Assembly (NCBI RefSeq): GCF_000764305.2
Contig: NW_025935765.1
Location: forward strand, 310,001-374,000
Origin: Hyalella azteca
Taxonomy: Eukaryota; Arthropoda; Malacostraca; Amphipoda; Hyalellidae
Reading direction: 5' to 3'
DNA length: 64,000 bases
The notes beneath the pieces are model-generated. The model was not told the DNA's origin and searched no databases. It saw only the letters and a list, made by a program, of their open reading frames with translations. The position numbers and the translations under genes were made by a program. This document shows, piece by piece, positions 1 to 12,600 of the stretch; the first letter of the stretch is position 1; each line of letters starts with the position of its first letter.

Positions 1-3000
1 AAGAAGATTGAGAGTTTTCCAAGTGTTCAATGTAATGTGTACTGAATCTGAGTTTCCCTCAGAACGGATGTGCCAAGTAGAGAATATCACATAGGAAGGC
101 ACAATAGTTTTACAAAAATATTCTCTCGAACTGATATGTGGAGACGCGTCTTGAAATTCCGCCCTGAATTGTGACATCGCCAAATAGGCATGTGACTCGA
201 TTTAAGCAAACACTATTGCCGAAATTACCCGGAGTAACGAATATTTGGTGTGGAGCCAAAGCCCGGGTAGCATGTGAGATGGTCTTAAGTTAGGCGTTGT
301 TCATGAATGTTGTATGTTGCTGTGTCGCCCTCTCCGCGCTACAGGCCTATGATAGAAAATCCGATTGTCACGCCGCAAGTTTGATCGAGGGAGAGCACAG
401 GCAAGAAAGAGAGTAAGAGATTTGAGATAAAAGGAGTAAAAACGAAAAACAAGAAATTATTTAAACTTAAAAAGGCGAATTATACTGAAGATTAGAAGTA
501 ATTTTAGCCAACTTCCTTGGCGCACTGATCAACTTTTGTGCTTCGCATTAGGTTTATTATTATTACAAAGTTATTATACTTTTTTGGCATAATTAACAAA
601 TAATACTTTGTATTTTATCGATAAAGCTCTAAATCAGTCTGCTAAGATCTACACACACAGAGAACAACAATTGTTAGTGGGTGCGCCTGAGCTTCACCTG
701 TCACATCGCAAGCATTGTGATCTTCGTGACAGGCACACCAGCAACGAAATAAACCGGACCGACCATACACGGCCAGCTTTCTACTCTACGTTACCACTGA
801 CACTGTCAATGTTAACATTCTGTAGTGGTCAGAAATTCTCGGGTTAAGTCAAAGAAAAATATGCTAGGGCATTTCATACACGGTATGCTTTTTAAATTCG
901 GGCATTCAGTTCACAGTGCTTCGAAATATAGAAATTGCGCGATTACCATGGGAAAATGGCATTCAAGCTACTCAATGCAATGCGGCTACTCAGTGCATGA
1001 TATCAAACGAGTTATTGATCAAGAAACAAATAGAACTCTAGAAATTTCTAATGACATTTATGTTGCTCAAAAAGGAGATTCCCAGGAACATAGTGCGATG
1101 TTATTCGCACCGACTAATCTTCAATGTGAAAGCAAAAAAAGGCACCCTGATATAGTAGAGAAAAAAATACATAACCAGAACTGATTCGCGATATCATGTA
1201 CTGAGTGATACAGTGAAAGAAATACTATATCGGGTACTCCGAGATAGAATTACGGGAAGCTGACAGAAAATTCAACGTTGTAAAGCCCTATCAGAATTAT
1301 AATCTCGGTACGTATGTACCAACGAGTTTTATTCTACACAAGCTTTGACCCAGAACTTAATATCTGCCTATTTATACCTGAATAGGTTTTCCTAAGAGCC
1401 ATCGCAACGCCCTCTAGTTATGCACGTGTCAAATACCTCTTCAGCATTAATATTTTTCAATTGTTCACACGCTGCACCAGTAATTAAATATCAAGCATGA
1501 GAGATTTACCTCCAAGTAATTGGAATGATTGGAACTGACGCCTCAACTGCTATTAGTAGCATGGCTTGAAAGCATCATCGAGACATAGCACCCAAATGCA
1601 AAAATATACGTATTCATCACACAGACAGGGCAATCAACTTGGTTGTTTCGACTACACAAAACCCGAACACAAATTGAAAATGCTTTATTTGAACCAGCGT
1701 TTAATGTAATATTAATTGGATAATGATAACAAGTCTCTTCTCTTCTCTCTGAGGCGGCTGGAACGACAAGTATCTGCTAAACGTCAATTAAAGAACTACT
1801 ACTAACTTACAGCAGTGAAAAGAACACTCAAAACGCACACAACGAACGGGCATTTCAATTCTTTGTTATAAAGAACACGACAGGAGCACTGGCAAAAGCT
1901 CACTCTTCTCTTGATCGCACGTTAATGTGTGCCACCAACACATAAAGAATATTTCCATCTCAACAACGTAGGCTGGACGAACACTTTTATTCGCCCTGCC
2001 GAGAAGTATACACAGTTAGCCCAGTATATAAGAACTCTTTTAGAGTTAATTTCACTTTTAGAAATGAAGAACGAGCAAATAATAATTTAATTTCATATCT
2101 GTTAACAAAAACTGATAGCTAGCCACGTTATTGAATTAAAGCTGAAATCTTCCTGCTTTTAAAATATTACTAAATAGCGAGCACGAACTTCCTAAGTATG
2201 GAAGTTGGCAGGCCGTGCAATGAAGAGCAGAGGCAAATATTAGCCGATCCTTCACGTCAGCAGTCAAAATCCTCCGAAAACCGACGCCAAACTAACCGTA
2301 AGAAATAAGTCTAATGTGTTGCAGAGAGCGGCGTTCCTATCATAACACGTATCAACTATAATAATGTGTATTCTAGAAGATACTCAACTAACAATAATAC
2401 TGCCATTCAGAACATCAGTCAATTGCGCACCTTCTGACAGCATCTTGCTACTAAGTGTTTTTAGTATACTGATACGTTTGATCGACATTCCGGCTCCGTT
2501 TTCGACTCGTAACTTCTTCAAATTATTTTCATAGAAAAATTCTCTTTACATTGAAACTCGACGCTCCTACACTCATCTTTTACTGGAGCATAAAAATTAA
2601 TTATTTTGTTCCAAAATTGAATTTACTTCATTTTAATATGGTCCGAGAATTTTATAAAACACAACATCCTCGGTCGGAACCGATAACAAAAACGATTTTC
2701 GAGGCGATAAAAATTGATGATCATAGAATGATAAGGGTCGAGAATAACTTGACAGTTGGGGGATGGGCTGCTCTAATGGAAATATAATGAAATAGTGGGG
2801 CAAGTATAGTAATTGGTCGGCCCATCAACTTTGGAAAAGCACAGAAATTTGAAGCTATTTACATATAATCCAAAAGGACTCAGAGAAATAGTCTCGTATC
2901 AAAGTATTATTGTAAATTTCGAAGACTCCCTCTGTGAATTGAATGCTGATATGAGCAGAAACAGCACCGCAATTAATGATGATTATGCAATGGAACGGCA

Positions 3001-3628
3001 GTATGAATTCTCACAATATAGCAGGGAGGGAGATTCTGGCAAAAGAAAGATGAGTTGTATGGATGAAGTCTTCTTTATTGTAATCAAAATAATTGTGAAA
3101 CCTTAATTTACCTCAAGCAGCATTTGAGGCTTCCAAATTCTATCATTTGAGGCTTCCAAATTCTATCAGCCAAAACCTTAGTCAGTGGTCGTAATGTAAA
3201 AAGAGAACAACACAGCCGCGTATGAAACATTTCATGAATTCAGGCAAAGGAGGACGCTGGAAAACATCGAATACTTTCACGAGAGTCAAAATTGGAAGAA
3301 ATACGTAAAGCTACGTAGAGGAATTAGTCCAAGTCATAGTGAACCTAACTCGAATTTTCAATTGCTAATGAATTGGCCTAAAAATAAATAAGGAAGTTAA
3401 AAGACTGATAAATAAAGTTCAACACGAGCAGTGCTGCGGTTACTAAGTAATCGAGAAATAACAAATAATTATCCTTGTTACTCTCTTGCAAGACGCACGC
3501 ACAGGTTACGGTGACACCTCATCGCTTGAGGTTTCGTTGGGATCTCAAAATTGGCGCAGAGGAAACCTCGAGAAATGTGATGGTGAAGTTAATGCTTGAG
3601 TGGAGGCTGACAGGGCGAGGCAAGTCTC
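1..3628 (-). other. heph 3' UTR and downstream flank, no recognised gene
   Basis: The 3' UTR must begin just below 3629. Candidate minus-strand AATAAA signals are at 3079-3074, 1689-1684 and 1333-1328; none can be chosen from sequence alone. Open frames here (for example 608-847, 825-1184, 2551-2787, 2813-3106 on the plus strand) match nothing I recognise and have AT-rich, random-looking composition. The only repeat noted is the 23-bp duplication at 3120. Confidence 0.5.
3120..3166. repeat. 23-bp perfect tandem duplication
   Basis: CATTTGAGGCTTCCAAATTC plus TAT, twice, at 3121-3143 and 3144-3166, in the 3' flank of heph. Confidence 0.97.
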
Positions 3629-3697
3629 CTAGATGGTCCCCTTGCTGAAACTCACGCGCAGGTGTGAAGATTCGCTCAGTTGGTAGTTGTGCATTTT
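3629..3697 (-). CDS. heph: heph exon 17 (last coding exon, RRM4 end and stop)
   Basis: 69 nt including the TAG at 3631-3629. It encodes [20 protein letters not shown] and TI. The canonical PTB ending is [11 protein letters not shown]; here SKGTI has a Gly for Ser. Acceptor AATACAG|AAA. The 3' UTR follows below 3629. Confidence 0.95.
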   Translation of the reverse strand, partial: KMHNYQLSESSHLRVSFSKGTI

Positions 3698-6600
3698 CTG
3701 TATTAAACAAAGAAGCATTACTTGGTGATGTTGGAAAGATCTTCAAAGATTAAAGGTTTGAAATTGATCAAACGGGAATTGAAAATATTTTAAAAGGCCG
3801 GATGAAGACGTTTGTTTGAATGCAGCATCAACTGACTTCATTTCATCACTGTACGATCAAATGAGTAGATACTAAGAGAAAATTTTTCCGTCGCGTCTGT
3901 TTTCTTGCAACATATTTAAAATGTATTTAAAAAGTTGTAGCAAATCACAAAGTCACAAAATAATTTTGATGCAATGAATTCTAAAAAGCTACGCTGGACT
4001 ACATTGATATTATTGACAAATATCAACCAAAATCAGCCACAATTTTTGCTACATTACACAGTTAGCTAAAATTAAATTAAAGGAATATCCTCACAATAAG
4101 AGCGCTGATAGCTTCTTCTTGCGTTGCCAGCTGTATGAGTGCCATTTTGCGATCCTTCCTGAAATCAAAATATTATTCAATAAAAACAATAAGAGAACAG
4201 ATCCATGTTCGGGTATCGGAGAACTCGTGCATCAAGGAATAACTGAACACAGCTGCGGGGTTGAGTAACCAAGAGAGAATTCTATTCGGCCGATATAATA
4301 GCTTTTCATGAAAACGCAGCCCAAGTCAATAAAGCACACTCGACTTAACGTTACATTTATTTGATAAAGATCAGAAAAAACTATGCATTCTTTCTGATTT
4401 CGGCATCATCCTGAAAGTAGTGTTAGTAGATTGCACTTGAGGCGAAGAGAACAATAAAATGGTAACTTTGAAGCTCGTCTCGTTAATATAAGATCACCAC
4501 CTATCTAATTATCAATAAAAATATTACACACAAAAAGCAGGTTGGTGATGACTTGTTTATGAATAATAGACCAGTGTTATTTAAAAATTTAACCAAAGAA
4601 AAATTTATCAAGGGAGCAAGACTTAATTATTGTTATTCAGAGACATGTCATCGATCCAAGAAGGACCGATGACATGTCTCTGAATAACAATAATTCAGTA
4701 GTATCCTGTTTAAAAAATATTAATTATAAAACAAATGGTAAGGATCGATGACATGACTCTGAATAACAATAATTCAGTAGTATCCTGTTTGAAAAATATT
4801 ACTTATAAAACAAATGGTAAGGATCGATGACATGACTCTGAATAACAATAATTCAGTAGTAAGTAAACCCGAGCCGGAGAATTGATGAAGGAAGAGAGAC
4901 TTACGGGAAAAATTTGAACTCTTTGACAGTACAGCCGTTCTCTTCGAAGGCTTGCTTAATCTGCTCCTCGTCGACGCTGGGCGGGATGTTGGACAGGTGA
5001 AGCGTTGTGCTCGGTGGGTAGATATTCTGTTTAAGAAGAGGCTTGTTAGATTGATTGCTTTGCTATAGCAAGGTTATCTTTCAACATAATAAGGATATCA
5101 GTATCAAACAAGAAAAAGGTCATTTTCCAGCGTAATAATGCTATATCCTAGCATAATGAGGTCTTCTCTCAAAATAAAAAGGTTGTCAGCCTGCATAATA
5201 GTGCTATATCCTAGCATAACAAGGATATATACCTGCATTTTAAGGTTACATTCCACCACAATAAGGATTTAAAGTTACATACAAACACTCCGCCAGTGTT
5301 CTAACGAAGACGAACTATCACTGAACATCAGGAATGGGGTACTGGTCAATGAATGCAAACGCTAACATTTTCCCCAACACTTGATGCGCCGCTGGCGCCC
5401 GGACAGTACAACGGGAATTGTGGTATATCGAAATAGAAGAATCGTACAATGCATACATATTTTTATATTTTGATTACTTTGTTCCATTATATACGTTAGA
5501 TAGACAAAATGCTTAAAAGCTACAAAATGTTAGTAACTATGTTGAAAAAACATTAGATATGAATGAAAATAGTCGCTTAGAAATTTTTCAACGTTTTTCT
5601 GATGATGGTTATTCGATAAAACAGAAATCTAAAGCCCAAAGGTTCTAATGTAGCGACAAAAGTCGTGATTAAATTACAATTCTCACCTGGTCATCTTAGA
5701 GGCGGGCTTCTAAAAGCGATGCAAAGGCGAGTTATTCAATTAAACATAAATCCTAAGCTTCAGGTTTCTCAAGTAAGACGCCATATCAACAATAGTCTTC
5801 ATAAAAATTACAAAGCTCACCTGGTGATTCTTATAGCCGGGCTTCTCGAAGCGATGCAGAGACCAGTTACTCAATTACACATAAATCCTATGCTCCAAGG
5901 TTCTCGGTAAGACACCATATCAACAATTGACTTTATGAAACTACAAAGCTCACCTGATAATTCTTAGAGCCGGGCTTCTTGAAGCGATGCAGAGGCGAGT
6001 TTGTGTAATCCTTGGTGAGGCCGGCGTCAGGCTGCCCTTCTTTAGGCAGCTGAACGGTCGAGTATTTACTCGAGTTGACGCGCAGAGTCTTGCCCCACAG
6101 CGTTACTTTGTCCAGGTGAATTATCGCTGAAAACGAAAAAATTCTTACCATGAGAGAAAAAGAGGATAAATTAATAAGCATCACGATCGAACTGAACGAC
6201 GCTCCGATATACACTTTAATTGTCATAGATATGAGCTTACATGAGGTCCTTAGTTTGAATTTTAATTAACTGAGTTTAAATTAGAGCTCACATTTTGTTC
6301 AAGTATAAAGTTCCAAATGATGAAGGCCAAATACTTTCCAAAAGGTGTTTCCTTTCATATTCAACACAAAACAGCCTACAGAGGTAAAAGACCAAAACTT
6401 TTCTAACTTCAATATTCAACGATCGCAATACATTATCGGCCACAATCATATCTTTATCATGAAATCTTGTATTTATTCAAGTATCTCACCAAGATGTGCC
6501 TGATGAGGTTCGCTGAGCTGCACCAAGGCGCTGTCCTTCTTATTGTAGAGGATCTTGACGCGTTGTACATCCCCGTAAACACCTGCGCGCGTATACAAAC

Positions 6601-9600
6601 CAGGTCACTGACACGTTCAAGACGAAAAATACACTTATTGCTACATCAAAGGATCTAATTCAGTCATGAAGTATTAAACCTTGATAATTACTACATAAGT
6701 TGTGCTTATTTAGAGCTTCACCTGTGCAGTTGGATGCTCAGATTGCATTAAAAAATTCACAATTAATGAATGGGTTCAACGTGCACAAGATTGAGGAAAA
6801 GTCAAGCTTTTTCGTGCACGAGTGTGGCAAAAGAAATATGGGTTCACATTCCAAGAATCAACATTCATTCTTATCTTACTCCTTGATTGAAGTGCTGCAG
6901 AAATCTCATGAGGCGCGAATTTTACAATTTTATAAGAAAGTCAAAATCTTAGCTACACGAGGCCACAGAAACTTTTTTGATACCAAATGGTTACTGAATC
7001 TCAATTTTATGATATTGGCAAGAGTTACTTTTATTATATAGAAGCGTAAAATTTAATTTTTCTTTAAGAAACAATTTCAAAATTACCGAATAATTAGATG
7101 AACTATCAGCGCTCAAGTTTTCGAAGAAGGAAACAGCATGTGCCGAATGTATTAAGATTCGAACAGGGGAAAAGATACAGAATCGAATGAAGAAAAATGA
7201 ATTATCACATTTATGCTCAAGGCTTCCCTTTAGACAATCAGAGATTGATAAAAAATTAGTAAGGATAAATAAATCACCAATAATTGAAAATCATCCTATA
7301 ATACTGTCACCAGAAACATATTACCTGCAAAGTTCGCTGTCATCATGGGAAGTTTTCAAAATTCACCTTATGTACACACGTCTAACAACTACGTATATAA
7401 ATGCATAGAACAATGAACCACTTTGAATTCTAAAAGAATAAAAGGTATAACTTATATTATATCAGTAATCTATTAACAGAAATATGACGTTTCATACTTG
7501 CTCAGAGTAAAATGCACTGAAGGAGTGATATTCACGAACAATAAAAACACCGAAGTTATTCGTCGCCTTCAATGATGTTACCAATTTGTTTTAGTATTTA
7601 CATTTAGGCATTCAAAGCGAGAGTTGGCATGGCAAAAAAAAAAATTGAGGAGTGAAGTTTAAAAAAATTAATAGATATTAGAATGAGGGTTTGAAAAGGA
7701 GGGAGAATGCGAGGCGACGAATAACAAATGAAAAAAACAATGGCGTCTTCATGTAGGATTTGGCCCATTCTCAAGGCAGCTTAACATGAGCCTCCAATCA
7801 GTTTAAAAAAAACTGCACTTAATAAGGTGTATTAAATCAGGAAGATGATTTAAAAGGCAATTTAAATTGTTTTACTTAATAAGGCCAGGGCAGTCGTTTC
7901 ATTGACTTCAGAAAAGCGGTATCGTGCGGACCGGTATATAAGAATTCCAAAGACTCTAACCATAAATTTGGTTTCAACAAAATTATGTTGAACAAAAAGG
8001 CTAAAAAAGCTGTCAGGAACGGGCCAATGTATCAAGCATCTACTTTATTATAAATCTAACACAAAAAACTAAGCAAAATAAAAAGTTTGCAAAATGTCGA
8101 GAGATTACATGGCGGCGGCACGTACCGAAGAGGGTAAACAGAGAGTCAGGTGTGACCATCTACAGTAGAGAAGATTCGCCAAGAAGGTAGGTAGACGAGT
8201 AGTACAGGAGCCAGTCCAGCAAGAATAGTAGATGGTAGATCCAGGGGGGGCGGCACAGCGACAGAACATGGAGACATGACACGTTAAAACACCGTCAGCA
8301 GATGAGCCCAGCAAGCCGGCTTTTCGTATCATGTTTCTATCACTCGGTATGGGAGTTGGTAAGGACAATGGCCACTTGAGAGGGCCTTACTAGCTAGACT
8401 ACACTATAGTGGACATATACTATCCACACTCAACGATAGAAAATTTTAGAAAGGTGAGTGAATTTAGCAGTAGTTATCTTCATCGGCTACTGGGAGTAAA
8501 TCAACTTACTTCATATACCAATAAAATATTTTCTACGATCAAGTGCAACTAAATAAATATCAAATTTTTCAATAAAGATTGCCTAATCAGCGTTCAACGA
8601 TGCAGCGTTTGAATTTTTCCCTCCCTTATCATTAATTTATGTGATAGGGGTTACATCAGTACAAGTAACTTATGCACAAATCTTCAATTATCATCTAAAT
8701 CACCATAAAATAGGGGACCTAAATAATAAATATAGTTTTACACGTTACTGTCTTCTTTATCCACGCGCCAGCTTCATGTCTAAGTGTATTTTATCTCGTA
8801 TTCGGAATGTTTCAAACTACACAACCTTTCAATTTAATAAGAAAATCGTCAAGCGATTCCAAATCGAAATCAGTAATCAGGGGAGTTAACAACCAAGTAA
8901 CAGCGCGCGTTGCAAGAGATGGTTAGTTATAAAGGACTTGTTTAGATGTAGGTTTCCCTGATTATTGAGCGAAAGTTCGATGATTTCGTACGAGAACGTT
9001 TAGTTAGCCAGAAGTAAGAGAGAATCAAGTAGCACAGCTACGATAGGCAAAAAATTAAAATCGCAAAAATAAACATCATATAAAAAATTCAGGAAAAGTT
9101 TCAAGCAAAGGAAGCAAAAAGTTCAATGGTATACGAGGCTCCTTTAACACCCAAAATACAATCTAAAAATAATAAAAAAAAGTATAAAAACGCTCGATGG
9201 TTGACTGGCCTAATACAAGCCCGAATATGAGGTATTTACAAAATATTCAAAAACCTGAATTGTATTTGGTCAATAGTAAAAATGACAATCACGAATAATT
9301 TTCTTTGCCAGATATTACAAGTGAGAAAATTCACGTCGCGGTATGTTTCAGAGATAAGAAACTTGGGCCTGGAGAAAGCTGTAAAAATTTCGTTCATTGC
9401 TTACAACATCCGATATCAATGATAATAACCACGTCTCTTCCAAATAACTCGTGACTAAGTAAGATCACAAAACGCCTTCTCCTTGCTATGCCTATGCGTT
9501 TCCTTGCAAGTTGTTGTTGAGCACAATTTAAATTTAATTTATTTTGGGTACTCGATAGTAAAATTATCATCTTTAACATTGGTAACACTTTAACACTATG

Positions 9601-12600
9601 AACGAGAGGCAGTCAAGCATAAAAGCCTAAGGGGAAAGTATACCTCTCCGGCTCTGTCGCCACGAGCGCAATTTCTCAAAAACAGCATTCAAAAGCAACA
9701 GTGAACGGCATGATCGCTTAATCAAGTCAATAGCGTTGAGGATGAAACGGACCTCCTCATTGAGGTTGTAGACGTGGACGACACAGGAGTGCATTTGTCC
9801 TGGGAGCCGAAGACCTGCTACACCCATCGTGTTGTTGTTGGGGGCCACGCCTGCTAGTGGCATGCCCGTGAACGTCGGCATGCCTGCATAAGGAAATAAA
9901 CCTGTTAAAACGAATTTGTTTGGTTAAAACGAATTTGTTACTTGTTGAACAGATACATTGACCGCTGGCAATGATATTCGGACGCATTTAGAATGGTACC
10001 TATACTAACCATTAGTAGAAAGTATTTACATGATATCTCTTAAGTGTAGGAAAGCAACAGCCCCGTTGAGCGACAGCGACCAAGAGGTTCACATTGATTA
10101 GAACACGCGAGAAGTCCACCTTATTAAAGTCACTTCTTAACATTATTTGGTTTCGGGGTCAATATGTTTGATTTGATCAGACTAGAACCACATTCAAATG
10201 GAAAAAAGAATAAATAAATAAAATCCTTGTACCAAGACGCAAAAATTTCGTTTTATTTCAGAAACTTCATTAAAAATATTTTCCTAACAAATTACAACAG
10301 TATTAACACATTAAATAAGAAAAACTTCATTAAAAAGATTTTCCTAATAAATTGCAACAGTACTAACACATTCGATAGGATTGAGGCAAAACATTTTTTT
10401 CGCAATGCCTTGTCTTACGTATTCAATCTGAAAACCGGAATGGACACGACATAAGAAAATGATCAACCATTTCATACAAAATGAATGCCGAAAATTCCAT
10501 CACAGCCACGAGATTGCAACTAACTTCAGCTTGGCAACACAAACGAACCATTTGACAATTTTAAGTTGAACTAAAGTCCCCGATTGGAGTAACACAAGAA
10601 ATGTAAATTTAGATCATCTTCATACGACATTAGTATGAAGCAGTTTAGCCATGGTAAGCGGAAGGCGTTGGAAGGTTTCGAGTTACATGAGATTATTTAG
10701 TTACGCTGGAGAGTAGTTTTTATTGAGCTTATCTTTAATAACCAACGCTAAGTTATTACACGACAAGGGTACAATCGTGCGGGAAAAACATTTTGGAGAA
10801 CATAAAAGCACCGTTGAAAAAACGAAGAGTTTTAGAGATGACGCTCTGTAGGCAACACTTGACCAAAATTATGAAGCATTCAGCCAATATGAAACACAAT
10901 TTTGAGAAAGTTTCGCATTAAAAATGCAGGATAAAAAGATTTAGTGCACAAGGACACGCATATCTGTCAAGATGTAAACCCAGGAGCCAAAGTAAGTTTG
11001 TTGTGCAGCACCAAAACACTCAACAAAATGCAAACTTTGGTTTAAACATTCCTATCACGGAACAGACTCACATTTTGAAAAGTTTGCGCAGACAATAAAA
11101 TAAATACTTCATAAATGCACAATTATTGTCATCAACTAGATCGGAGAAATACGCCGATATAGTTGGTTTTATTTGTTTTAATTTGTTCAAAGTATATTCT
11201 AAAAAACGATAAATAAAATGTTTTAAAATTAAATGACTTGAGTAAGTATACGGAATATGTGATCGAAGAATATGTAAAATTGCAGGTAGTGATCGGATAA
11301 AAGGAAGCAATGAAAAAGATTTACGTTTAAATACGAATTCCCGATGGAGATGCAACCTACCTAGAAGTATGATTGCAGGATAATAATAATTTAACTCAGT
11401 ACTCACTGCAGTGAGTGACAGAGTGCGCATTTTCTCGTCGACGAAAACTTGAGGTCACGGACAGACGGACGGACGGACATGGCGAGCACAATAGTGCATT
11501 TTTTCCATAAATGAGAAAATGCGCTAATAAGTAAGGATGGAAGAGAGAAGAAACATACCTGCGTGCCCGTGACCGTCTCCGCGTTGCAGGTTAGGAGCTG
11601 AAAGAGAAGAGACTCATAGAGAGAGTGTGGTGGGTAGTGCGACGTTAGACCAACTGATGCTAACCTAACCAACCGTCTTGTTCAACGTGTCGCGGCGTTT
11701 TCTCTTTGTCTTAATTAAGAGCCAAGATTAAACGCATTGAAGAATAATGCGATGTGCATTTTCAGCCATTGAATGCAATGGGGAATAAATTTGATGACAT
11801 GAATACTTGGGGACTGCAGTAATCGCATTGCTACAGACTTACACAGAATTACCACAGAGTTACAAGTTAAATCGAAGCTTCTGTGATTAAAGGCTGTGAA
11901 CGTGATAGGACGTAAATTTACATTTTTTGTGGTTTGAAAGTGGATGAACTCGCTTTGGTTTGATATAAAAAAAATCCATTTATCTTTTACAATTAAATTG
12001 GGATTGACGGTAAGCGGTACATTTGAACAAGACGGATCAAAAGTTTGTATCAGTTGAAAGGAGCAGGGTAGTGACGGCTCGTAACAAGCATGGAACAATT
12101 TACTGACACTGAAAGATAAACCAAGTTTACGGGATACAAGATTAGGGAGAAATTTAAGCTAGTGTGCCGGTAAAGCAATTATCAGGAGCGTAGAACAACT
12201 CAAACTAAAACAGTATCGTTCTTAAACTGAAGTTGAATATGAGAATCATTATAGATTTGAGTAGAAGTTAATGATTTCTTTGCTCAGTTTCTTCATAATG
12301 GAAAATGACCAGAACGTGACTTGTTGCTTCATCAATGCAGACCAGCTTGTGCCCGCTTACGTAGGACTTGAATAGATCGATTTTAGCAAGACAACTTGAT
12401 AAGAGTTGAACGAGAAAAATTTAGGCGGGATGACCGAGCTCTGGCATACAAGAATATCAGATATTTAGACTGACGAAAATGTATATACAAGCAGATCATA
12501 TGAAAAGATAATTGGGGTTAAAAATTTAGGATAAATTTGTGGCGATACGCGAGAGAAAAAATGTCAAGGATGATAAGTAGGAAACATGATAAAATGGGAA

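Larger units (their letters stand above)
4159..4904 (-). other. heph intron 15
   Basis: 746 nt. It holds the 33-bp hairpin and the 79-bp tandem array in the 5' half (sense of the gene). Confidence 0.93.
9884..11558 (-). other. heph intron 10
   Basis: 1675 nt. It holds the MITE-like copy 1 right after the cassette exon donor, and a 60-bp duplication near 10.3 kb. Confidence 0.85.

Noticed and set aside
3519..3746. 75-aa minus frame over the last coding exon
   Set aside because: Wrong frame; the frame giving [11 protein letters not shown] and a stop is the real one.
5665..5910. 81-aa plus-strand frame with an internal repeat
   Set aside because: It is the antisense of the duplicated exon 14 tails. 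The apparent protein repeat comes from the DNA repeat.
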